Positions 1 through 5,941 of a DNA stretch of 6,079 nt are shown in pieces. A model generated the notes under the pieces. The model saw only the letters and a program-made list of their open reading frames with translations. It was not told the origin of the DNA and did not search any database. Origin of the DNA: an uncultured Oscillospiraceae bacterium (lineage in GTDB: Bacteria > Bacillota > Clostridia > Oscillospirales > Oscillospiraceae); the NCBI GenBank assembly GCA_910587255.1, contig CAJUKT010000097.1, positions 1-6,079 on the forward strand, read 5' to 3'. The position numbers were made by a program, and so were the translations under genes. How positions within the stretch are numbered: the first letter of the stretch is position 1; each line of letters starts with the position of its first letter.

Positions 1-124
1 ATCTGCATTGATGGAGCGCCGTGTGCGGTGAAAGTCGCATGCACGGTGCGAAGCGGGGGAAAATCCGCCCTGACTACTGAACTTATCATGGGTTCGGCAA
101 AAGCGGCGGATTACCTATCGCTAT
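1..124 (+). ncRNA. Group II intron, 3' end (domains V and VI), partial
   Basis: This is the 3' terminus of a self-splicing group II intron; the rest lies left of the window. Domain V folds from 16-24 paired with 41-49 and 25-27 paired with 36-38, leaving a two-base bulge at 39-40 and a GAAA tetraloop at 30-33. The catalytic triad position (17-19) reads CGC. Domain VI can be drawn as 52-55 with 119-122, then 57-59 with 114-116, then an 8-bp helix 62-69 with 105-112, and an inner hairpin 77-82 with 92-97. A117 is left bulged exactly seven bases before T124, as expected for the branch-point adenosine, so the 3' splice site is placed after 124. The GTGAAAGTCGCA core of domain V resembles chloroplast-like/IIB-type bacterial introns. 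The subclass is my inference, and no maturase sequence is visible. Confidence 0.85.
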
Positions 125-331
125 GGGCGCGTCCCCGTGGGCTTCCAGTCCACCACCAGCCCCACCTTGACGGTGCAGGTGCTGGGCACTGTTGCCAACA
201 ACTATCAGATCATCAACCGGGCCGACGTGGGCGGCAAGTACCAGGGCACCTGGCAGACCGCCCAGGCCACCTGGCTCACCATCGTGCGCAGGCTGGGGCC
301 TGTGCCCACCCTGCCCCAGACGGGGTACTAA
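125..331 (+). CDS. C-terminal end of a surface-protein-like gene ending in LPQTGY (5' part interrupted by the intron)
   Basis: Only the last 68 codons are visible, directly downstream of the intron 3' splice site, so this is the 3' exon of a gene that begins left of the window. The frame is clearly coding, with almost every third base G or C. The peptide is rich in Thr, Val, Gln and Trp and looks like a beta-rich extracellular segment (VQVLGTVANNYQIINRADVG, then GGKYQGTWQTAQATW). It ends LPTLPQTGY-like: the last six residues are LPQTGY. That resembles a sortase LPxTG motif, but neither a hydrophobic helix nor a basic tail follows, so ordinary sortase anchoring is not predicted. I do not recognise the family. 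A GTG at 137 could serve as a start, but it has no ribosome binding site and is better read as an internal valine. Splicing of the upstream intron would be needed to join it to its 5' exon. Confidence 0.7.
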   Translation, partial: GRVPVGFQSTTSPTLTVQVLGTVANNYQIINRADVGGKYQGTWQTAQATWLTIVRRLGPVPTLPQTGY

Positions 332-335
332 AAAC

Positions 336-378
336 AACAGCAGGGTGGCTCTTTTTTGAGGGCCACCCTGCGTCTGTT
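336..378 (-). terminator. Intrinsic terminator of the minus-strand operon, between convergent genes
   Basis: 341-352 pairs with 359-370 in a 12-bp GC-rich stem (one G-T pair) with a 6-base loop. The stem is extended by AACAG at 336-340 with CTGTT at 374-378 across a 3-base bulge. Read on the minus strand, the stem is followed at once by GTTTTTA (T-run at 330-334), and it starts two bases after the stop codon of the GIY-YIG gene. On the plus strand no T-run follows the stem, so it is a weaker terminator for the LPQTGY gene. Confidence 0.8.
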
Positions 379-379
379 A

Positions 380-724
380 TCACTTCCAGATCTTGACCGC
401 TTTCTCGTCCTCGGCCAGACACTGCTCCCGCAGCTTCTCCAGCTCGGCGGTGTGATCGTCCTCGGGATTTTCATAATCCAGGGTTTTGAGCACCGACCAT
501 TCAAGGCCCTCCTCGCCATACTGCTCCCACAGAGCGGCCAGCCGCTTGTTGGGATGGCTGCCCATGGAGAGCTTGGCCCGATTGCTGTTGAAGTCGGCCT
601 TGGTATCCTTTGACGCCCCTAAAAACGCTTCGCCGGTGGCCTTGCACCGGATCGAGATGACCCCCATCTCCGGGCGGCGGAGCTTCCATTGCTCAACCAT
701 CGCTTTTCTCTGCGCCTTGTCCAT
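380..724 (-). CDS. Small GIY-YIG nuclease-family protein
   Basis: The product is 114 residues and belongs by appearance to the short, stand-alone GIY-YIG-like proteins of Firmicutes. Near residue 21, GVISIRC stands in for the GIY strand, and AFLGASKDT stands in for the YIG strand about 12 residues later. It is followed by a helical stretch with SHPNKRLAALWEQYGEEGLE, a pattern I associate with this small family. The classic tyrosines are replaced (GVI and FLG), so catalysis is uncertain and the protein may only bind nucleic acid or modify its partners. The C-terminal third is very acidic and helical. The ATG at 724 is preferred: it lies eight bases after GGGGG (733-737), and that binding site sits against the stop of the upstream zinc-ribbon gene 13 bases away. 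A longer frame to 799 would run back through that gene. This is the last gene of the minus-strand operon. Confidence 0.75.
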   Translation of the reverse strand: MDKAQRKAMVEQWKLRRPEMGVISIRCKATGEAFLGASKDTKADFNSNRAKLSMGSHPNKRLAALWEQYGEEGLEWSVLKTLDYENPEDDHTAELEKLREQCLAEDEKAVKIWK

Positions 725-737
725 TTTCTGCGCCCCC

Positions 738-1238
738 TTACATTCTCGGCTGCTGGACGATGAAATCAAGCAGCTTTTTTCTGAAGGCATCGTCCCCATT
801 CAAAGAGGCGAATATGCGGTTCACCTGTTCCTTCGGTGTTTCCCCCTGCTTTATAGGCAGGTGAACCGCCATAAGGAAGCAGCTGGTTGTCCCGCCCTCC
901 TGGCGGGCCCAGGCATTTCCGGCCAGCTCGGCCCGATTGGCGGGGTTTTCGCCGTACTCCACCACGACATCCACGATCATCGCGCTGCTGATGCCCAGGG
1001 CTGTGGCAGGCAGACGGAAGGAGAAAGAGCTGAACATGGAGAGTTCGGCGTCCCCTATATCGGGGATACGGGGCTGCTCCGAATGCTCACTCCGGCTCAA
1101 CTCCGCCATGCGCTGGGCAAATTCCACCTGTTCTTCCTCATTGGCAGGGCGAACTTCATATTTTCCGCAGTCCGGGCACTGCTCCGTTTCCTCGCTCCGG
1201 CTGAAGATGAAGCCGCAGTTGTCACAGGTAAATATCAT
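738..1238 (-). CDS. Zinc-ribbon-containing protein of unknown function
   Basis: The product is 166 residues. The N-terminus carries a C4 zinc ribbon: C5-x2-C8, twelve residues, C21-x2-C24 (CDNCG and CPDCG). A charged linker rich in Glu, Arg and Ser follows, then a folded-looking C-terminal region from about residue 60 (FSFRLPATALGISSAMIVDV and a later NRIFASLNGDDAFRKKLLDF helix pair). I do not recognise the C-terminal family. A rubredoxin-like ribbon of this kind usually mediates nucleic-acid or protein contact, which is inference here. The ATG at 1238 is chosen because the ribbon begins immediately after it and GGTG lies seven bases upstream. In-frame starts at 1250 or 1289 are possible but lack a better binding site. 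It lies 70 bases downstream of the helicase gene and 13 bases upstream of the GIY-YIG gene, so the three are probably co-transcribed. Confidence 0.75.
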   Translation of the reverse strand: MIFTCDNCGFIFSRSEETEQCPDCGKYEVRPANEEEQVEFAQRMAELSRSEHSEQPRIPDIGDAELSMFSSFSFRLPATALGISSAMIVDVVVEYGENPANRAELAGNAWARQEGGTTSCFLMAVHLPIKQGETPKEQVNRIFASLNGDDAFRKKLLDFIVQQPRM

Positions 1239-1308
1239 TTCAATCACCATGCTGATCATATCAAAATGTGGATCGCATTTCAACCCCACGGCGAGAGTAT
1301 GTCACCAG

Positions 1309-3372
1309 CTACCGTTTTGCTGTTGGGCGCACCTCAGAATCAAGTCCCAGAGAGGTGTAAAATACCCTCAGCTTCTCTATGCTCGTAGTCCTGTTTTGAA
1401 TTGGGAGAGAGTTCCAGACGATATCCCGATACCGCGCCGGAGGGTTATCCCGAAGCCGGGGGTCAATGATCGACACGATCCCGGCATCCGAGGCACTGCG
1501 AATCAGCCGGCCAATGCCCTGCTTCAGCTTGATGATCATTTCAGGCACCCGTACATCCATCAATCCATCTTTCGCCATAGAGACCTTATCCTCAATGATT
1601 GGGTCAGGGACAGGAAACGGCAGACGGAAGATCACCAGGTTGGACAGGGCCTTACCCTTGATGTCGATGCCCTCCCAGTATGTGCCGGTTCCCAGAAGCA
1701 CCGAATCCACATTATCCTGAAACTCCTTCAGCACCTGATCCTGGGACGGCCCATTCTGCTGTCGTAACACCCTGTAGGGCAGATTGCGGCCCTGAAGCGC
1801 CTCGTAAACCTCCTCCAGGTCGGTCTTTGCCGTGAACAGCACAAGCGCCCTGCCATGGGAAATGGCAAGGATCTCAATAAGCCGTTCCACGCCTTTTTTG
1901 ATAAAGGCGTCGCGTTCCTGTGTCGGATGGGGCAGATCGTCGCAGTAGTACAGCATGGCGTGCTCATCGTATGGGAAGGGGGACGGTTTCGGCTCAGACA
2001 GATAGCCGCGCCCGTCCAGGGGGAATCCGGTATTGCTGATGAAATAAGAATACTGATCCTGGAGGCTGCCTTGGGTGGTATTTGTCAAGGTAGCGGATGT
2101 CAGGACTGTTCGGATGCTTCCCCCGAAATACAGTTTGCGGATAATATCCCGCATATTCCTCGGGCAGTAGACCAGCTCAACGGCGCGGCCCTTCCCCTCA
2201 ATCCAGAGCAGGTTTGCTTCCAACTCGCGGGTCAGGCTGGAAAGAACGTCCGCCACTTCATAAAAATCGTCCGCTGACTCCCGCCCATTCTCCCGGCCCA
2301 AATCAAAGGTGGACAGGGCTTGACTGCTTTCAGAAAGGCGTTCCAACGCCGACGCCATATCCCGCAGCAGGGCCAGCGCGTTCGTGTCCTGCCGGAAGAA
2401 AAAACGCTCCGCAAACTTCATATCCTGCTCAGATTCCGCAATTTGACGCCGCACCTGTTCTTGCAGGCACTGGAAAAATACGCGCACAGCATTTTCTGCG
2501 GCGTTGACCTCCCGCTGAATATGGGCGGCCATTTCCGCCGGCACCGCGCGCTGGGCCAGCCGGATCAGCGTCAAGAGGCGGGCCTGTCCCAGTCTCTGGG
2601 TCATCGCGCTGCGCACCTTGGATTCCAAATTATGCGCCTCGTCAACGATCACAACTTCAACGTATTCGTTGATAAGCCCTTCCCACCCTTTGCTTTGCCG
2701 CAGAAGGTGAGCCGTCAAAAAATCCTGGTTGCAAACGACGATTCCACCGGCCCATTTCAATTCCCTGCGCATTTCACGGAACAGGCATATGTGGCGGCAG
2801 TTGCGGCACCGCTGTCCAGACTGATTGACACAGAGCTGCTCCCACAGGCCTTGCGGCAAGTCCGCAGGGTATTCCGCCCTGTCCTGGTGTCCGGCGGCAA
2901 GTAAAGCGGCCAGTTCCTCCGGCAGCTCCGAATCGGGACGGGCTTGGTACTCCTCTACCCTTTTCATACAGGCGTAGTTGGTCTGGCCCTTCGCCAGCAC
3001 CACCTTCAGACGCGTTCCAAGCTGCTCGTGCAAAAACCTGATGTCGCGCATCAGCTGTTCCTGGAGCGCGATGGTTGATGTGGCGATGACGATGGTTCCC
3101 GCGCCTTGATCCGTATACAACAAAAGCGGAACCAGGTAGGCAAAGGATTTTCCAATACCGACCCCAGCTTCCACCAAAATGTGCTGGTCATTTTTTATGG
3201 CGTCCAGAATCTCGAACGCCATATCCGCCTGCCCTTCCCGTTCTTCAAAATTGGGCCGTTTGGGGCTTGGGTCCCAGAAAAACGAGCTGACCCGCCTGCT
3301 AATTTTTAGAATGTCCTCAGTTCGCCGCCTGTTCCGCTCTTCCGGGGTTTCAAGAAAAATCCTATAATCCAA
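1309..3372 (-). CDS. DinG/XPD-type iron-sulfur superfamily 2 DNA helicase
   Basis: The product is 687 residues from the TTG start and has the full motif set of a DinG/YoaA-like ATP-dependent 5'-3' DNA helicase. In order: RExQ at 45-48; Walker A EAGVGIGKS at 68-76; an inserted cysteine domain with C135, C181, C189/C192 and C196 that fits a 4Fe-4S cluster; DEAH at 244-247; motif V (GTGTYWEGIDIKG) near 560-573; and motif VI QGIGRLIRS with its arginine fingers at 618-626. No N-terminal exonuclease domain is present, and the length is normal for the helicase-only branch. Such enzymes unwind forked DNA, R-loops or damaged DNA in the cytoplasm. The TTG at 3372 is preferred because GGGGAGGG (3379-3386) sits six bases before it. 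The ATG at 3408 would give 699 residues but lacks a binding site and overlaps the upstream gene by 14 bases. It is the second gene of the operon. The substrate is unknown; I am not assigning the symbol dinG because plasmid and ICE copies diverge. Confidence 0.92.
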   Translation of the reverse strand: MDYRIFLETPEERNRRRTEDILKISRRVSSFFWDPSPKRPNFEEREGQADMAFEILDAIKNDQHILVEAGVGIGKSFAYLVPLLLYTDQGAGTIVIATSTIALQEQLMRDIRFLHEQLGTRLKVVLAKGQTNYACMKRVEEYQARPDSELPEELAALLAAGHQDRAEYPADLPQGLWEQLCVNQSGQRCRNCRHICLFREMRRELKWAGGIVVCNQDFLTAHLLRQSKGWEGLINEYVEVVIVDEAHNLESKVRSAMTQRLGQARLLTLIRLAQRAVPAEMAAHIQREVNAAENAVRVFFQCLQEQVRRQIAESEQDMKFAERFFFRQDTNALALLRDMASALERLSESSQALSTFDLGRENGRESADDFYEVADVLSSLTRELEANLLWIEGKGRAVELVYCPRNMRDIIRKLYFGGSIRTVLTSATLTNTTQGSLQDQYSYFISNTGFPLDGRGYLSEPKPSPFPYDEHAMLYYCDDLPHPTQERDAFIKKGVERLIEILAISHGRALVLFTAKTDLEEVYEALQGRNLPYRVLRQQNGPSQDQVLKEFQDNVDSVLLGTGTYWEGIDIKGKALSNLVIFRLPFPVPDPIIEDKVSMAKDGLMDVRVPEMIIKLKQGIGRLIRSASDAGIVSIIDPRLRDNPPARYRDIVWNSLPIQNRTTSIEKLRVFYTSLGLDSEVRPTAKR

Positions 3373-3378
3373 AGCTGG

Positions 3379-3386
3379 CCCTCCCC
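3379..3386 (-). promoter_or_regulatory. Ribosome binding site that decides a TTG start for the helicase
   Basis: On the minus strand GGGGAGGG lies six bases upstream of TTG at 3372-3370 and just past the TAA (3395-3397) of the membrane-protein gene. The ATG at 3408 has no comparable sequence before it. Confidence 0.65.
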
Positions 3387-3394
3387 ATTCTGAT

Positions 3395-3805
3395 TTACAG
3401 CAGTTCATAACCGACTGGGCTCCAGTGGTCTTTTATCTGGACGGATACCCCAGCCTGCTCTTGCCCGTAATCCTCAGCCGGGATTTCATAGGCGGCACGA
3501 AAACGCTTGCCGCCGCACTGGCATTCCAGCAGCACATAGTATTGGTCAAGTGCTTGAGTCATGCGCGGCATGAGCTGAATTGATTTCCCAGTAGAGACAG
3601 GGAACATCGTGACATTGAAGTCATCGTCAGTTTTGTCATACCGCTGCACAATACCCGCAGATGGCCGGTACTGGGCGAAAAATCGGGAGACCCGAATATG
3701 GTGGGTAATGCTGCTAAGCAAAAAATAGGCCAAAAAAGCGAGCACAATGATCAGGAGGGCCATCAAAACATATCCAACAAAGTCTGAGGTCAGAAAATCT
3801 ATCAT
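3395..3805 (-). CDS. Small single-pass membrane protein of unknown function
   Basis: The product is 136 residues. A hydrophobic helix spans about residues 10-30 (VGYVLMALLIIVLAFLAYFL). It is followed by a basic stretch (HHIRVSRFF), so by the positive-inside rule the roughly 100-residue C-terminal part should be cytoplasmic. That part looks like a compact beta-rich domain with a lone CQCGG motif near residue 95, too few cysteines for a complete zinc ribbon. I do not recognise the family. The ATG at 3805 is well supported: AGGGAGAG lies six bases upstream. The gene is first in the minus-strand operon, driven by the promoter at 3840-3868, and ends 22 bases before the helicase TTG start. The context suggests a membrane partner or anchor for the helicase cassette, which is inference only. 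Confidence 0.75.
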   Translation of the reverse strand: MIDFLTSDFVGYVLMALLIIVLAFLAYFLLSSITHHIRVSRFFAQYRPSAGIVQRYDKTDDDFNVTMFPVSTGKSIQLMPRMTQALDQYYVLLECQCGGKRFRAAYEIPAEDYGQEQAGVSVQIKDHWSPVGYELL

Positions 3806-3819
3806 TTAAAACTCTCCCT

Positions 3820-3833
3820 ACTACAGTTGTAGT
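3820..3833. promoter_or_regulatory. BlaI/MecI/CopY-type operator dyad
   Basis: ACTACA-GT-TGTAGT is a perfect 6-bp inverted repeat around a 2-base centre and contains TACA-N2-TGTA, the core bound by winged-helix repressors of the BlaI/MecI/CopY family. It lies 6 bases past the -10 element of the minus-strand promoter, over the expected transcription start, where a bound repressor would block initiation. No such repressor gene is in the window, so the regulator is inferred from the site alone. Confidence 0.55.
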
Positions 3834-3839
3834 TTTCTT

Positions 3840-3868
3840 ATGTTATCACATCCACTTTCACGATTCAA
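3840..3868 (-). promoter_or_regulatory. Sigma-A-type promoter for the minus-strand operon
   Basis: On the minus strand, TTGAAT (3863-3868) is a -35 box and TAACAT (3840-3845) a -10 box, with a 17-base spacer. TGA directly before the -10 makes it an extended -10 (TG-N). It reads toward the membrane-protein start at 3805. No equally good promoter was found for the plus-strand genes in the 84-base divergent region, so theirs is either weak or embedded here. Confidence 0.6.
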
Positions 3869-3875
3869 GTAATAC

Positions 3876-3881
3876 AGGAGG
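3876..3881 (+). promoter_or_regulatory. Strong ribosome binding site in front of an ATC start
   Basis: A perfect AGGAGG lies eight bases before ATC at 3890 and opens the plus-strand operon. No ATG, GTG or TTG occurs in the correct frame at a usable distance, so this site is the main evidence for a non-standard start codon. Confidence 0.6.
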
Positions 3882-3889
3882 CATTTAAT

Positions 3890-4093
3890 ATCAGCACACA
3901 AAATGAACCTACATACCCCGCCCTGGATCGTGCCGCGTTCCTCATCGAGCGCACTTGCTTGCCCAGGTATTATCCCCCGCGCTACTGCGCCGAGGCCGCC
4001 CAGCTACTGACCATGCTGGATGCAGCCCGGCAAAAAAATGAAGCAGCCGGATCATCTGGCCGTCTCGACGATTACGCTGACAAGGAGATGTAA
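3890..4093 (+). CDS. Small unknown protein, 67 codons, apparent ATC start
   Basis: The frame opens after a perfect AGGAGG and runs 67 codons to TAA at 4091-4093. It reads (start)-STQNEPTYPALDRAAFLIER, then TCLPRYYPPRYCAEAAQLLT, MLDAARQKNEAAG and an acidic end DDYADKEM. Third positions are strongly G or C biased and the sequence looks like a real protein: two predicted helices around a Pro/Tyr-rich turn with two cysteines. No ATG, GTG or TTG precedes this region in frame; the first in-frame ATG is at codon 43, in the middle of the helix. ATC is a rare but permitted bacterial start, so this is either a gene with inefficient initiation or one whose ATG was mutated. Its last codons contain AAGGAG (4082-4087), which serves the next gene three bases after its stop, so the two should be translated together. 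I do not recognise the family. Confidence 0.65.
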   Translation: MSTQNEPTYPALDRAAFLIERTCLPRYYPPRYCAEAAQLLTMLDAARQKNEAAGSSGRLDDYADKEM

Positions 4094-4095
4094 CT

Positions 4096-4725
4096 TTGAG
4101 TATAGAGTCCACAATTTCCACCCTGCATAAGGAGCGCCTGCTGACGGATTACGCGCCCCACAGCCCCCAGTTCCGGCGCCTTACCATGTGGCTGCTGACT
4201 GTGTGTTCCTGCGGCGGCGTTATCCCTGCGTTAACCGCTGGGGAGGCGCAGCTCTACGCAATGCTGGCCCCGTTCCACGACATTGGGAAACGGGCTGTCC
4301 CCTCGGAGATCCGAAACAAGCATGGGCGACTGACCCGCGAGGAGTTTAAGGTGATGAAAACCCACACCACCCGGGGCCGTGAGCTTCTGGAACAGATCCC
4401 GCCGCTCAGGCAGAGCGAGGCTTTCCCGCTGGCCTGCGACGTCTGCCGCCATCACCACGAGCGGTGGGACGGCTCCGGCTACCCGGATCATCTGGCCGGC
4501 CGCGACATTGCGCCCTGGGTGCAGGTGGTGGGGCTGGCGGATGCCTTTGACGCGCTGCTCCAACCCAGGGTCTATAAGCCCGCGTTCCCCCTGGGACAGG
4601 CTTTTGAAATGATCGTAAGCGGTGCGTGTGGGGCCTTTAATCCGGATCTGCTGGCCTGCTTCAGCCGGAACATTGACTTCATCTATTATATGGCCTATGT
4701 CCGAACAAGAAAACAGCAGTCTTAA
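4096..4725 (+). CDS. HD-GYP domain phosphodiesterase-like protein
   Basis: The product is 209 residues, essentially a single HD-GYP domain, the class that hydrolyses cyclic-di-GMP in the cytoplasm. Visible signatures are PHS at 21-23, HDIGKRAVP at 61-69 (the HD pair is H61-D62), LTREEFKVMKTH at 79-90, HHHERWDGSGYP at 119-130 (the GYP motif), and GLADAFDAL at 146-154. All the metal and motif residues I can place are present. No sensor, receiver or membrane domain is fused to it, so its input must come from elsewhere or from partner proteins. The start is TTG at 4096, supported by AAGGAG at 4082-4087 inside the end of the preceding gene, three bases away. The 3' end overlaps the C39 peptidase gene by 29 bases, which suggests coupled translation. 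Its presence in a conjugation-like operon is unusual. The substrate is inferred from the family. Confidence 0.88.
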   Translation: MSIESTISTLHKERLLTDYAPHSPQFRRLTMWLLTVCSCGGVIPALTAGEAQLYAMLAPFHDIGKRAVPSEIRNKHGRLTREEFKVMKTHTTRGRELLEQIPPLRQSEAFPLACDVCRHHHERWDGSGYPDHLAGRDIAPWVQVVGLADAFDALLQPRVYKPAFPLGQAFEMIVSGACGAFNPDLLACFSRNIDFIYYMAYVRTRKQQS

Positions 4726-5941
4726 TCAGGCCGCAAGCGCCGCCCACACCATACATGGCGCCATCAAAACCGGCAGGGCCATCGCTTCTGCCGCCAAGGG
4801 CGCCGCAGCAGGCGGGCCCTACGGAGCCGCCGCAGGTCTGACCCTAGCGGTGGGACAGCACGGGAAGAAGCTGTTGGCGGCGGTGGCGGCAGTCCTTCTC
4901 CTCCCAGTACTGTTTGTGCTGATGCTGCCGGGATTGATTTTCGGTGGGCTGACCAGCAGCGGTACACCCGGCCAGCCTGTACTCAATGACGGGGACGCAA
5001 TCACCGCGCACATGGACAGCATCGCCGCTACCATTGATGAAATTCTGGCCGAAGGTGTGGAGGATGCCAAAGCCCGGGCCGCCCAGGATTTTGCTGGCAC
5101 CGGCGGGGACAACTATGAGGTCGTCCAGCCCTTCACGGTGTCCAGCAACACCAACTCCTTCATCGGCCAATACTGCGCCGCCAAAGAGGAAAGCTGGGCG
5201 GAAATCTCCCTGGAGGATTTGAAGCAGCTCCTTCGGAACGGGAAAAGCAGCCTTTACTCGTTCACCCGCACCAGCGAGACCCGGACGGTGGAGGCAGACG
5301 ACCCGGATACCCCGGATGTGGTGGAAACCAAAACTGAGACCTGGTACATCTATACCCTGGTCTACAACGGGGAGGCATATTTCGCCGACCAGGTGTTCCA
5401 CCTGACGGACGATCAAAAGGAACTGGCCGGGGACTATGCCCAGAACTTGAGCCTGTTTCTCAGCGACGGCTCCATCCAGCACACCGAGTACAATGGGGGA
5501 ACTATCGCCGCCCTGGGCGATGTCCGCTTCACGGACGGGGCTACGGAGGTGGTCTATTTCAACCAGCTGGACCAGCGGTACGCCAACCAGCCCTACGGCA
5601 CAGACAACATCGGCGGCTATGGCTGCGGCCCTACCTCCATGGCCATCGTGGTGTCCTCCCTGACGGATGAGATTGTGGACCCCACCGCCATGGCGAAGTG
5701 GGCCTACGAAAACGGCGGCTGGTGCAAGGGTCAGGGCTCCTACCACTCCCTGATTCCCAACGCGGCCAAAGCCTGGGGGCTGAACGTGGAGGGCTGCAAG
5801 GCTAATGAACCCCAGCGCATCCTGGACGCGCTCAGCAGCGGCAAGCTGGTGGTTGCCATCATGTCCCCGGGCCACTTCACCACTGGGGGACACTTCATCG
5901 TACTCCGGGGTGTCAAGGACGGGAAGATCCTGGTGGCCGAC
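4697..5941 (+). CDS. Membrane-anchored C39-family cysteine peptidase (5' exon, interrupted by a group II intron)
   Basis: The visible exon encodes 415 residues. Residues 1-58 are Ala/Gly-rich and basic (KTGRAIASAAKGAAAGGPYG), a transmembrane helix spans about 59-83, a polar extracellular linker follows, and a C39-like peptidase domain begins around residue 285. Catalytic candidates are C310 in GYGCGPTS, H399 in GGHFIVLRG and D415 in ILVAD, the exon's last codon. The His-Asp spacing of 16 matches what I recall for C39 domains. I recognise this organisation from the C39 or cell-wall-hydrolase protein of Tn1549/CTn-like conjugation regions (possibly the CD1108-type protein), where it would open peptidoglycan for the mating apparatus. 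The ATG at 4697 lies inside the HD-GYP gene with no clear binding site of its own, so translation is probably coupled. Unspliced, the frame continues six codons into the intron (VRPDRA) and stops at 5962. An estimated 30-40 C-terminal residues lie beyond the intron. Confidence 0.85.

Noticed and set aside
28..396. Plus-strand frame beginning inside the intron
   Set aside because: It starts within domain V and reads the LPQTGY gene in the wrong frame, giving a Pro/His/Gly-rich product.
725..799. N-terminal extension of the GIY-YIG gene to 799
   Set aside because: It would overlap the end of the zinc-ribbon gene, and a good binding site favours the ATG at 724.
1239..1308. A regulatory element or extra gene between the helicase and zinc-ribbon genes
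   Set aside because: The 70 bases contain no clear hairpin, T-run or promoter; they are treated as a plain intra-operon gap.
486..1767. Long plus-strand open frames of up to 300 codons opposite the minus-strand operon
   Set aside because: They lie antisense to the zinc-ribbon, GIY-YIG and helicase genes, have no ribosome binding sites and no recognisable motifs; the minus-strand frames carry clear family motifs.
3373..3408. ATG start of the helicase at 3408
   Set aside because: It lacks a binding site and overlaps the upstream gene; the TTG at 3372 has GGGGAGGG at ideal distance. It remains possible.
3806..3889. A plus-strand promoter in the divergent region
   Set aside because: No -35/-10 pair with acceptable spacing was found; TTGTAG at 3828 has no matching -10.
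4844..5893. A 349-codon minus-strand open frame
   Set aside because: It is antisense to the C39 peptidase gene and produced by its high GC content; the His/Gly/Val-rich translation has no domain signature.
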